NCBI GenBank assembly: GCA_009829735.1
Contig: CM020619.1
Location: 30,530,063 to 30,594,062, forward strand
Direction of reading: 5' to 3'
Length of the DNA stretch: 64,000 nucleotides
Source of the DNA: Pyropia yezoensis
Lineage: Eukaryota > Rhodophyta > Bangiophyceae > Bangiales > Bangiaceae
A model generated the notes under the pieces. It did no database searches, was not told where the DNA came from, and saw nothing but the letters and a program-made list of their open reading frames with translations. The position numbers and the translations under genes are program-made. Position 1 is the stretch's first letter; every line of letters starts with the position of its first letter. Shown in pieces: positions 51,002 to 61,853 of this stretch.

Positions 51002-52153
51002 CATGGCGACGTGATGCACGTGGACACTGCCGGCATGGCGCCACCGTCTGCCGCCCCTGCCGCCGGGCCCGCCGGGCCACCTGCGGCGGCGGCGACGGCG
51101 GCCGACACGGATGTGCTGCCACCGTGGAGCCCCCACTCGGCGGCGGGCACGGGCAGCAGCAGCGACAGCGGCGGCGGCGGTGGCGGCGGTGGCGGTGGCG
51201 GCGGTGGCGGTGGCGGCGGCAGCGGCCGCGGCGCGGTGGCCGACGCGGACGCCGCGTCGTGGGGGGACGACACGCGGGCGGGGGTGGCGGCGCTGCTGGC
51301 CGACGCGGGGGACCCGGCGGGGGGGGCCCTCTACCCGCCGGTGCGTCACGAGGGGTACGGGGACTACCTGTACCCCCCCGTGGGCGGTACTGGCGGGGGG
51401 GGGGGCACGCCACCGGCAGCCGTCCCGGCCGCCTCCGGTGCCGGGGTGCCGGCGCCCGCGGCCCCGCCGGCGCCAGCGCCCGCGTCAGCACCCCGTGTGG
51501 CGCCTGTTCCACCGCCGCCGCCGGCGGCGTCGCCCCTCCCGCTAGTGGCGGGCGCCCCCCGCGGGGCGACGCCCCGCGCCACCGCCGCCGCCGCCGCCGC
51601 CGCCGTCGCCGCTGCCGCGCCGCCGCCGCCGGCCGCGCCGCCAGCACCGGCACCCACGCCGGCGGCGGCGCCGGTGGGGGTGGGCGCGCCCGTGCGCTTC
51701 CCCCCCCCACCCCCCCCCCCCGAGCGCAAGCTCTTTGGCGCAGGCGCCGCCGCCGGCACCGACGCCGACGAGGACGACACGACGCTCCACTATTACGACG
51801 GCCGCCAGCCGGCGGCGGCGGCGCCCTACAGCCTCGCGCCGGCCGGCGGCGGCGGCGGCGGCGGCGGCGGTGGCAGCAGCGGGGTGCCGCCGCCGGCGGT
51901 GGGCGGGCGCCCGCCGCGGCCGCCGGGCACCGGGGCGGGCACAACCCCCCGGCGGGGCGGCGGCGGCGGCGGCGGTGGCGGCTGTACCCCATCGCCGGCG
52001 CGGGCCCCCGTCGCCGGCGGCACCGCCCCGTCGCCGCTGCCGCCGATTGTCGAGTCCCCGACGGGTGCCGCCGCCGAGTCGCCGCTCCCCGCGTTTGTCT
52101 TTCCCGGCATGCCATCCCTGGACGGCGCCGCCGATGGGGCGGCCGCCGCCGCA

Positions 52154-52186
<33 letters not shown>

Positions 52187-53926
52187 ACGGCGTCGGCGGG
52201 CGGGTCGGCGGCGTGGGGCGCGCCGACCGCGGCGGGCAGCGCCACCACCGCCGGCGCCGCTGCCGCGGGAGCCTCTAGCAGCAGCAGCGCCGCCTCCCTG
52301 CGGGCAGACGACGCGGCGCCGGCCTTTTCCATTGCCGACTTTCTCGCTGCTGCCAACATTGACTTTCTCGACGACGTGCCCGTCTACTCGCGCCCCCCCT
52401 CCCCCGCGGCGGGCCTCCTCGCAGCGGCCGGGTCGGCCGGCGGTGCTGGGCCGCCCACCCCCCCCACTGGGGGCGGCGGCGGCGGCGGCGGCGTCCCCCC
52501 CCCCGCGGTCGGTGCCGCCGCGCTCGCCGCCACCCTCACCGCCCGCCTCGTCACCGCCCCCGCCACCGGCCGTGTGGCGGCCGCCGCGGCCGACGCGGCG
52601 GCCACCGCCGCCGCGGCGGCGGCCACCGCCCGCCGGCGGGGCGCCGCGCTCGTTGCCGCGCGGCCGCCCGTCTACGCGGAGCTCGCCGCCGCCCGCCCCT
52701 CCCAGTGGGCGGTCGCGCCGCCCGCTGCGCTGCGGGCGCGCAAGGAGGTGGCGTCGCTCGCCGCCGCCACCGCCTGGTACGACTGGCGGGCGGGCGTCGA
52801 GGCGGCGGCCGCCGCCGCCGCCGCCGCCGATCGGCCGGCCGTGGAGGGGGGGGTGGCCGCCGCCGCCGCCGCCCGACGGCGGGTGGAGGAGGCGGCCGCC
52901 GACTTTGCCGCCGCCCTGCCCCCGTGGGCCGCAGCCGCCGCCGCAGAGGCGGCTGCGGGGGGGCTTTCCTCCGCCCCTGCCGCCGCTGCCGCCGTCGCCG
53001 CCACTGCCGACCTTGACGACCCTGCCGTCGCTGCTGCTGCCACCGCGGCCGGCGACGGCGGCCACCCCCTGGACGCAGAGGTGGCGGCGGCGCTCGACGA
53101 GTACGCCCGCCTGGCCACCGCCGCCGCCGCCGCCGCCGCCCGCACCGCCGCGGCGACCGCCGCGGCCGCCGCCACCCGCCGGACCCCCGCCGACCTGGCC
53201 GCCGCCGCCGCCGCGGCGGCGGGGGTGGCCCACCGCCTCCCCGCGGCGGCCACCGCCGCCGCCGCGCCGGCGGTGGCGGCGGCCGCCGCTGGCGCGTCGA
53301 CGGCGGCGCTGGCCGCCGCCGCGGGCGCACGGCGGCTTGACAGCCGCCTCGAGGCTGCCCTCTGCCGCGCCCGCCCCGTCACCACTGCCGGTGGGCACGG
53401 CGTCGTCGACGGGTCGGCGGCGGCGTCTGCGGGGGGGGTGGTGCCCCCGCCAGCTACCGCCCGCGTGGTCGTCGCAGACGGGTGGGCGGTGGCGACGGTG
53501 AGGACAGTTACGGCGGCGGCGGCGGCGGCGGCGGCGGGCGCCCCGGCGACGGCGGCGGTGACGCTGACGCCGCGTGCCGACGGGGCCACCTGGGGCGGCG
53601 CCCTGCTGGCCGCCGCCACCCGCCTCGCGGCGCGGACCCACCTGGCGGGCGGCGCCCCCGTGGCCGCCGCGACCGTGCCCGCCCGCCTCGCCGCCGTTGC
53701 CCGCTCCCTCACCGCCGTTGCGTCGACGGTGCGGGCGGTGCGGGCGGGCGTGCCGGGGGCGGGGCGGAGCGGCGGCAGGGCGGGGGGGGGCAACGTGGAC
53801 ATGGGCGGCCTCCCCCTGTGGGACGCGGCCGTCCACGAGTATGGGGGGGACGGCCCCGCGGCTGGCACGCACCCCACCGGCGGCGGCGGCGGTGGTGGTG
53901 GCGACGCTGCCGCCGCTACCGCCGCT

Positions 53927-53967
<41 letters not shown>

Positions 53968-54334
53968 TGCCGCGGGGCTCGCCCCCCCGCCGCCGGTGCG
54001 CCCCCGGGCCGACCAGCTGGTGGTGACCACCACCCAGCTGGTGACCCCGCGCAGGGGCGGCGGCGGCGGCGGCGGCGGCATTGGCGGGCGGCCGACGCCG
54101 CGCGGTGCGGCCTTTCGCGTGTCCGTCGCGTGGACCGCCACCGCCGCCGCTGATGGGGAGGTGCAATGGGACGCTGCTGTGACGGGCGTGGCGCCACTGA
54201 CGTGGGGGGGGGTGCCGCTGGGCGGCCGCCCGCCGCCGGCGGCCGCGGCGGTGGCGGCGGCGGTTGGGGGGGGGACTGCGGGGGGGAGCGGTCTGGGGGC
54301 GGGCGTCTTTGCGTTGCAGCGGCTTGCCGACTGA
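47295..54334 (+). CDS. KNL1/Spc105/Spc7-like kinetochore scaffold candidate, two exons, 2243 aa
   Basis: KNL1 links microtubules, protein phosphatase 1 and Bub checkpoint proteins at the kinetochore. Exon 1 is 47295-47936, exon 2 is 48245-54334; the 308-bp intron has donor GTACGT and acceptor CACAG, phase 0. The ATG at 47295 is GCCATGG. Splicing joins GKRVSFGGEQVK to LFKTNPDEW, giving an RVSF phosphatase-docking motif (205-208) in the context seen in KNL1 (RVSFAxxxxVF); RRRSSLS at 89-95 resembles the upstream SILK-type motif. About 1,350 residues of Ala/Gly/Pro/Ser low complexity follow, with short acidic MDEDD-type islands. FSIADFLAAANIDFLDD near 1575 matches the family FLxxxxIxFxD box. A predicted coiled coil includes RKEVASLAAATAWYDWR (about 1715), like the WYxWR of KNL1. 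The end (about 1880-2243) could be RWD domains. The assignment rests on motif order. Confidence 0.7.
48653..48690 (+). repeat. GCA microsatellite, about 12 copies
   Basis: In-frame GCA repeat coding poly-Ala in the KNL1-like protein, continuing into GCC codons; likely length-variable. Confidence 0.85.
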
Positions 54335-55408
54335 GGGGGGGGGGGGAGGTGGGTGGGGGGAAGGGTTGAGCGGACACAGCCGCCGACTGCAGTTGGTCGC
54401 ACAGCTTGTGCTGTGGCTGCGGGCAACCGCGAGGGGTCTATTGCTTGTGTTTTTCTTCCTGTTGCCGGTGGCAGGTGCCGTTTCTCTGGCTCGCGCGGCC
54501 ACCCGTCGCCCTCTGTGCCGTGGGGGGCACCGCCTCATGGGGCAAGCACGCGCCCCCTCCCACGCGGCTGGCAGTCCCGCCGCGCGTCCGCCGCCGCGCA
54601 GACGCCCCCCATCCCCCGCAGCCGTCGCAACCTCCGCGCGCTGCCGCCGCGGCAGGCACCTTGCGCCACCAACCACCGCCGCAACCAGGCGCCAGCAACC
54701 CGTTCTTCCTTGCGCATGGTGAAGGAGGTCTTTCTGCACATCACAGCCCTGATGTGACGTGACGGTGGGCGCCGCGAATGTGATGGGCGCCGCCACGACG
54801 ACAACGGCCGACTTCACGGCCAGTTGACGACACGACGAGCGCGCCTGCTTACAGATAGTGGCCCCCCAACCCGCCCTCCGTGGCGGACGACCCGATTAAC
54901 ATACGGACAAAAGAAGAAATCTGAACTGTAAACTGTATTCTGTACTGTATTTGAACTAATTGAACTACGGTAGTCTCCTTGGGGGCGCGCCTGTCGCCAC
55001 TCTCGCGACGGCTGCCCCGCCAGACGGGCACAGGGGCGGGGCAGCTGTCGCGTCGCGCGCGTGCCCGTGGCTACGCCTGCGGTGGACGTCGTCGGTGGTT
55101 GGCCCCCCTCCCGACCGGGCGGGACGCACGCCCGGCTCGTTTGGCGGGCACGAGGGCGTTACGGGGGGGGGAGGGGGGGGTGGGAGGTTGTGGGGGGCCT
55201 CCCCGCGGCCTGTCAAGAGGGGGGGGGGGTGGGGCGGTGGGCGGGACCCCGCCCACGTGCCCACGCCATACACACCCGTCGCCGTCCTCCCCTGGCATCC
55301 CGCCTGCCACACCCGGCCGTCCACTCCCCGCCGCGACCTCCCACGCCCCCCCCAGCCACCCCCCCCCCCCCCCCCCCCACCACCTCCCACCCGGTGGCCG
55401 CGGCGAGG
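54335..55408. other. 1.1-kb intergenic region
   Basis: After the KNL1-like stop. An AT-rich island at 54900-54965 has ACTGTA-type repeats like those at 37.7 kb. G and C runs at 55160-55230 and 55359-55378 precede the peptidase start. Confidence 0.4.
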
Positions 55409-55760
55409 ATGACCATCACCGCCGCCGCCACCGCCGCTCCCCCTACCTCTGCCGCCGCCTCCGCCGCCGCCGCCGCCGCCGCTGTCGCGTTTGCCGCCCC
55501 CCCCGCCGCCGCCACCGCCACTGTCGCGGCGGCGGCCGCCACCCGCACCACGTCGGGGGTGCGGATCCGTGTCGCCGCCGTCGCCGCCGCCGCCGCCGCC
55601 GCCGCCGCGCCGGCTCCCCCGCCGTCGGTTGCCGTCTGGTGCGGTCCCCGCCTGACGACGGGCGGGGGGGGGCCGTCGCGGTTCGCCGCGCCCGCGGGCG
55701 CCGCGGGCCACCGCTGGCCGCCGCCCCTGCCTGGCACCCCCCGTCACCGCCGCCATTGGC

Positions 55761-55797
<37 letters not shown>

Positions 55798-57754
55798 CAA
55801 TAGCAGCAACAACAACAGCAATAGCAGCAACAACAACGGCAATAGCAGCGCCAGCGACAGCACCATTGCCTGTGGTAGCGTGGTCCTAGGCAGGCGAGGC
55901 GGCAGCCCGTCCCGCCCCCCCCCCTACGCGGCTGCTGCTGGCGCGTCAATGGCAACGATGGGCGCCAGGGAGAGCCCCCCCCCGCTGCCCTCCGCGCCCA
56001 CACTACAGCGCGGCGAGTCGGTCCGCCTGCCCGGCCTGGTCGCCACGGACATCCGCTTCACCGCGCCGCTCGACTACTTTGGCACCCCGGGGCTGCCTCG
56101 GGCGCTCGCCGGCTCGGGGCTCACCATCTTTGCGCGGGAGGTGGTGCTGAGCCACAAGGCCCCGTCGCGCGCGTCGCTGCCGGCGGTCCTGTACCTGCAG
56201 GGCGGGCCAGGCTATGAGGGGCCCCGCCCTGCGGATGCGAGCGGCTTTGTCAAGCGGCTGGCGGAGGAGTTTCGGGTCATTCTGCTGGATCAGTACGTTG
56301 AGGGCGGCGCGGAGGGGTGGCGGGGGGGTGCGGTGGGGGTGGTGTCGGGTGCGAGAGCGGTGCGGAGCGGCGCGTCTCGGACTCTCAGCGCTCTTGGGGT
56401 TGGCGAGGCCGAATGGTCGGGTGTGAGGGTGCTCTGCAAGCGCGTGCTTGGGCGATGGTGGGGGCGAATCTCGCTGGCCCGTCTGACCGACACGGCTGCT
56501 GCTGACACTCGCGCATTTCTTTTGCTTCTGAGTGTTCTGCTTCTTTCGTCTCCACTACGTAACCCACCCTGTCCTCTGTGCTCGTTGCCGTTATTCGTTG
56601 ACAGGCGTGGCACTGGTCTCTCCTCGGCCGTCACGGTCGAGTCGCTTGCTGACATCAGTGACGACCCCGAAGAGCAGGCTGCTTATCTCCGCTGCCTTCG
56701 CGCCGACTCGATCATCCGCGACGCGGAGCTGCTGCGCGCTTCCCTGCTAGGCACCACCACTCAGTGGACCATCCTTGGTCAGTCGTTCGGGGGCTTTTGC
56801 TGCCTCTCGTACCTCTCTTTTTTTCCGAATTCCCTGTCCGCGGTGCTCATCACGGGCGGGCTGTCGCCGGCGCACCTTCCGGGCTGCTCAGCCGACCAGG
56901 TGTACCAGCGGTTGTTGCCGCGGGTGATCCGCCAGATGGATGCCTACTATGAGGCCTTCCCTGCTGACGAGGCTGTGGTGCGGGATGTGGTGCTCCATCT
57001 GGATAGCCTGCCAGAGAGGTACGCGCCACTGCCTTCGGGTTCCCACCTGACGGTTGCGGCCTTCCAGTCGGCTGGGCTGTCGTGCCTCGGCTTTGCGGGT
57101 GGCTTTGCGCGGCTGCACTACCTGCTGGAGCGTGTGTTTGAGCCGTCCAAGCGACCCGAACGTGGGGCGCTTGCCGGCGGCGGTGGTGACCCCAACGGGT
57201 CTGCCGATGACGCCTCTTCCGTGCGGTTGAGTTCCTACTTTTTGTCCTCCATTGACGGACTTCTGCTGCCGTCCATCAACCCCCTCTACGCCCTCCTGCA
57301 CGAGTCCATCTACTGCGATGGCGGTGATCAGGCGCCCAGCTGGTCGGCCGAGCGCGTGCGGTCGTCAATGCCTAAGTTCAACGCCGTTACCCGCGCCCGC
57401 TCCGGCCAGCGCGTCTACCTGACGGGCGAGCAGGTCTACCCGTCGTCGTTTCAAGATGTGGCTGGCTTGCAGGCCGCTGCGGGCGCCGCGGACGCGCTCG
57501 CCCGGTGGCGCGACTGGACTCCCCTGTATGACCTGCCAACGCTGCGGACCAACACCGTGCCGGTGGCGGCAGCGGTGTACCTCAACGACATGTTTGTCGA
57601 CTTTGAACTGAGCCGCGAGGTGGCCGACGTGGTGGCTGGCGTCAAGATCTGGGTGACGAGTGAGTACGCGCACAGCGGATTGAGAGAGCACCCAACACGG
57701 GTGCTGGACCGGCTGTTTGGGCTGCTCAGGGGGAAGGTCACCCTCGAATCGTAG
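55409..57754 (+). CDS. proline iminopeptidase (S33 alpha/beta hydrolase), two exons, up to 677 aa
   Basis: S33 prolyl aminopeptidases release N-terminal proline from peptides. Exon 1 is 55409-56292 and exon 2 56605-57754; the 312-bp intron (GTACGT...GACAG) splits a Gln codon and restores DQRGTGLS, a family signature. Other motifs are LYLQGGPGYEGPRP (oxyanion HGGPG equivalent), GQSFGGFCCLSYLSFFP with the nucleophile Ser near residue 353, NDMFVDFELS with the likely catalytic Asp, and EYAHSGLREH with the His near 649. The N-terminus is uncertain: ATG 55409 (A at -3) gives 677 aa with an Ala-rich leader and a Ser/Asn homopolymer tract, while ATG 55949 gives 497 aa, closer to the family length. 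The intron is stop-free and a multiple of three, so an unspliced transcript would still encode one continuous protein. Confidence 0.88.
55761..55857 (+). repeat. GCA/ACA-type trinucleotide repeat coding poly-Ser/Asn
   Basis: Imperfect AGC/AAC triplet repeat giving a run of Ser then mixed Ser/Asn near residues 118-150 of the longer peptidase form. Confidence 0.85.
56293..56604 (+). other. intron of the iminopeptidase gene, 312 bp, stop-free
   Basis: Starts GTACGT, ends TTGACAG after a T/C-rich stretch. Excluding it gives the DQRGTGLS signature. Length 3 x 104 with no in-frame stop. Confidence 0.85.
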
Positions 57755-58073
57755 AGCACTCGGTGCATGTGCGAGACCAGCAGAGGGGTGTATTGGGCAG
57801 GGTGAGTGTAGGGGGCTGGTTGGTTTTTTTTGAGGGCGTCTGCGCTTCCATTATTCTCTTTCTGCCCTTTTGTATTCTTCCCCAAGATGGGTTGCACCAA
57901 TGTCGTCGCGTGCCCACACATACCACCAATCTTCGAGAGCCGTGCGATGCTCTTGAAGTAAAAGCCGCCCCGCGGCAGGCCCTGACTCCACCGTACCTGT
58001 TCGCCTCCTGACCCCAGATACATCGAGCGTACGCGGCGGGAATGGTCACGTGCCAGCACACCCAGAGCGGCGT
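57755..58073. other. intergenic, convergent
   Basis: 320 bp between the iminopeptidase and MTR4 stops; nothing seen. Confidence 0.4.
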
Positions 58074-61000
58074 TTAGATGTACAAGCTCGCCGCAAACGC
58101 CACGCCCGACCGCTTGAGCAACGCCGCTCCCTCAGTGAATAGGGCCTCGAGCTCCTCGTTGCCAATGCTCTTGGTCGCCGCCACCAGCTGCCGCAGCAGT
58201 TCCTCAAGCCGCCGGAAGCACCGGATGATGCTGCCCTCAAAGAGCGTTGTGTTGGCGCAAATGTCGTCAAAGCTGGCGCCCCCGCACCAGTCGTAGACGA
58301 CCTGCACCGCAAGCGAGGAAAACCCTTCCACGTACTTGTCCACGTCCTTAGGGATCTTGCACTCGACAGACACCTCACCAACCCGCCGAGCAGCTGCGTG
58401 AACGGCCTTCACGCCCGCCTCGACGGCCCCTTCGAGCGTCGGCTGGTCATCAACCTTGCCTTCGTCCACCACAAAGCAGGAGAGCACCGCGACAGCAACC
58501 CGCGGTGACAGGCCATTAAGGTCTCCGCCAAGAAGCACCTCAGTGAGCACCAGCTCATCAACAGTGTTGACTTCGCAAGCCGTGCGGCCCTTGATCTGCA
58601 CAACGTTCTCGTCGTCTGTAAAGCCCAGTCGCCTGAGCACCCGCTTCATCTTCTTCAGCTCGTCCTTCAGGATAATCCCTTCAGACGCCTTCACCGCCCT
58701 ACGCGCAGCGCGCACCTGCTCCTCAATCGCAGCGCGCTCCCTATAGGCAGCGAGGGCAGACATGAGGACGTCCGAGCCTTCTGCGGCCGTCTCGAGCACT
58801 GCGCACCTAGCGAGCGCCGCATCCACTGTCTCAATCTTTCGAATGGTCTCCGGCAGCTTCGGTCCGGGCACTCTTAGGTCGTCCAAAGGGTCGAGCAACG
58901 GCGGGCCCCCGTCCTTTGCGAAGCGTTTCATCACCTCGCCCACCGACTTGCCAACAGCCGCCCGCTTGTCCATCCCACGCACGTCCGTCGCCGCGTGCAC
59001 ACGAATGGCAGACAAGCCGTCGATGTAACGGAGAGAGAGGCCCTTGACCAGGGTCCACTCCGAGGGACCATTCCCGTCCAGAGGGGCGGGCCGCGGCAGC
59101 GACTCTAAGTCGTCATCAGTCGTCGTCGGCTGACGAGTAAAGCCAGCAGACGACCCGCCGCCGCCGCCCTCACCCGGGACGCAGCGTAAAAGGGCGTCCA
59201 TAGAGTAGGGCTCCTCGGCCGGCGATGAGCGTTTCCCAGTGGCTGGCCGCCGGCGATAGGACGCAATCACCCCCCACCCGTAGTCTGCGGCGGGCGTCCG
59301 GACGCGCACGAGGCGCCCAAGCTGTAGAAACGGCACCACCGCCGTTGGCTGGTAGACCAGATCTCGCAGCTCGGCGCGAAGCATGTCCGCCGCGTCCCGG
59401 AGCTTCACATAGTCCCGCAGTTGCACAGCATCAACAGGCCCCAGGTCGATCGCATCGCGGGCCTCCTCAAGTGCTGCAAGCGCCGCCGCCCTTGCCGGCA
59501 GCACGCGGTCGGCCTGGAATTGGGCAAGCGACCGTCGAATGACAAATTCTGGGTCCGCCTCTTCTGCGCGAAGCAGGTTCAGCAGCATGTTGTACCCAAG
59601 GTGGAATGTGCTGTTGAGTGGATCGGCCGCGCCGCATAGGAGGTCCTTGGCGGCTGCAGGTTCCAGCTTCTCGTCACAAAGAAGAATTGATAGACCGCGG
59701 TCGTCCAGGCCACGTCGCCCCGCGCGGCCTGACATCTGCACATACTCGCCCGCGCGAAGCAACCGGACAGTCTCACCATCAAACTTGCGGATGGCAGTGA
59801 AGAGTACGGTCTTCGCGGGCACGTTGAGGCCCATGGCGAACGTCTCGGTTGCAAACAGAACCTTAACAAGGCCCTCGGAAAAGAGAATCTCCACCACCTC
59901 CTTGACCAAAGGCAAGAGCCCAGAGTGGTGAATGCCAATACCCCGCCGCAGTAGCGGAAGGGCAGCGGTAATTTGAGGCAGCGCCCTGTCCTTGACCGTC
60001 AGGGAATCCATCGCATTATTGAAAACCGTTTCGACAAGCGCGCTCTCGTCGGGGGTGTTGAGGTGGAGCTTAGCCAGCTGCAGGGCGAGAGACTCGCACT
60101 CACGTCGGGAAAAAGAGAAGACAATGGCGGGCTGAAAGCCGCGATCCACAATCATCTTGACCACCTTGAAGCAATCACCAGGACCCTTTTCAGCGCCCGC
60201 TCCGCCGCGCTTGCGCTTCTTGGTGGCCGAACCGGGCGTCTTATCTCCATCGCCGCCTCCTTTAGCGCCGCCACCACCGCCTACGTCGTCGCCGCCGCCC
60301 AGTTCAGCGAGGGCGCGGTCAAATGAGTCGGGCCGGAACTCCCCCTTCTCGTCGACAATCAGGTGAAGTCCCACCCCCCCGCTGGGGAAAAGGAAATGCT
60401 GCAGCGGCACTGGTCGGGTGGGAGTGTAAATGGTGTGGCAAGGCGCCGCCTTGAGGTGCGCAATCCACTCGGCAAATTCTCGCGCGTTGGGGATGGTCGC
60501 CGACAGGAAGACAAATTTGACAGCCCGCGGCACCATGATGATGGTCTCCTCCCACACCACCCCACGCGCCTTATCCCGCATGTAGTGCACCTCGTCAAAC
60601 ACCACCCACGCCACCTCACGGACCACCTCCGAGCCACGGTAGAGCATGGAGCGGAGGATTTCGGTGGTCATGACCAGACACGACGCCGACGGGTTAATGG
60701 TCACGTCTCCCGTCATGAGGCCCACGTCGGAAAACTCGGCCGACAGTTCCCGATACTTTTGGTTGCTCAGCGCCTTGATCGGCGACGTGTAGATAACGCG
60801 CTGGTTGTCCCGTAGGGCCATGGCAATAGCGTACTCGGCGACGGCGGTCTTTCCGGCAGAGGTGTGAGCGGAAACAAGCACCGACTCGCGGGCTTCGAGA
60901 CACTTGACTGACTCGAGCTGGAACGCGTCCAGCACAAAGTCGTACGATTTGGCCGCCGCGGGGGGGGCTGGCGGCGAGGCCATCCCCTCCAGCGAATACT

Positions 61001-61444
61001 CCCCGACATAGTCGCCGGGCAGAGACACGTCGTGCGTGCAATACGTCTCGACCGTGGTTGACTCCGCCACGGGAAGGGCGGGGGGGGGGGGGCGTCGCTA
61101 CCCGTGGACGCCCGGTCGGGTGCAGGGGCGGCGGAAGCAGCGTCGGACGCCGGGCCAGCGCTCGTGGTCCCCACCGTGGCGGGCGCCGCCGCGCTCCCAG
61201 AAGCGGGCTTTTTCGCCGTCACCCGAATGCCAAAGGAGCGGGGCAGCTTGCGCGGCTTCCTGGGAGCCGTCCCGCCCCCGAGGGAGCCGCTGTCGCCGCC
61301 GTCACGACCGCGGCCACCGCCACCGCCGGCCTCGTCCTTTGGCGCGGATTGTGCCCCTGGTGGCGAGGGGGCTCTGTCTGCATCCTGAGAGGTGTGAGAC
61401 GCCGTGGTAGTCTCAACTGCAGCTGGTGTCGCGGGCGTGGCCAT
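58074..61444 (-). CDS. MTR4: exosome RNA helicase MTR4 (Ski2-like DExH), about 1120 aa, with a frame break in a G run
   Basis: MTR4 unwinds RNA for the nuclear exosome in rRNA maturation and RNA surveillance. The conserved part (58074-61070) has TYCTHDVSLPGDYVGEY, Walker A SAHTSAGKT, DEVHYM (DExH box), SATIPNARE, YTSPIKALSNQKYRE, LMTGDVTINPSASCLVMTTE and QMSGRAGRRGLDDRG. The insertion typical of MTR4 (arch) and a C-terminal DSHCT region ending VAFAASLYI follow, so it is MTR4 rather than SKI2. The conserved frame has no ATG at its 5' end. The likely start is the ATG at 61444 (ACCATGG), whose Ala/Pro/Gly-rich frame runs into a 13-nt G run at 61080-61092; one base more (or two fewer) there would join the two frames. 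A sequencing or assembly error is the simplest reading. It is divergent from the Tim17-like gene. Confidence 0.93.
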
Positions 61445-61853
61445 GGTGGTGACAAAAGGTGGCGCTGCGAACGGGCAACGCCGTCGTTGCGTGGGCTTCG
61501 TCCAGCGTCGCGGGCTGGAGAAGAAGCACGCACGCGAGCCAAGAGAGAAGCGGCAATCATTCAATTCTTTCATTTTCAACTGAATTTAATTTGTAGTAAC
61601 TTGTGAGCATGCAATTAAGGTGTTCCAGAAAGTAAGCTATCTCGCGGTTGCGACGTCACCAAGACCGTGGATCCCACACGCTCCGCGATTTCACCCACGT
61701 CCCGACTACCGTCACCGCCTGACCGGTGCAGCCGTTCCAGCTTGACCCTCTTGGCGCACGCCCGCAGCTCATCCGTAACCTTGCCGCTTTACTGACGCAG
61801 TCTTCCCACGTCCACTATCTACTCTTCCCCCACCCTCCCCCTTTTGCGTCATC
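61445..61853. promoter_or_regulatory. shared divergent promoter region
   Basis: 410 bp between MTR4 (-) and the Tim17-like gene (+). An AT-richer stretch (61550-61640) may hold core promoter elements; none is certain. Confidence 0.35.

Noticed and set aside
51542-54817. Long minus-strand ORFs opposite the KNL1-like gene (up to about 1090 aa)
   Set aside because: Arg/Gly/His-rich shadows of GC-rich codon repeats; no domains and no plausible start.
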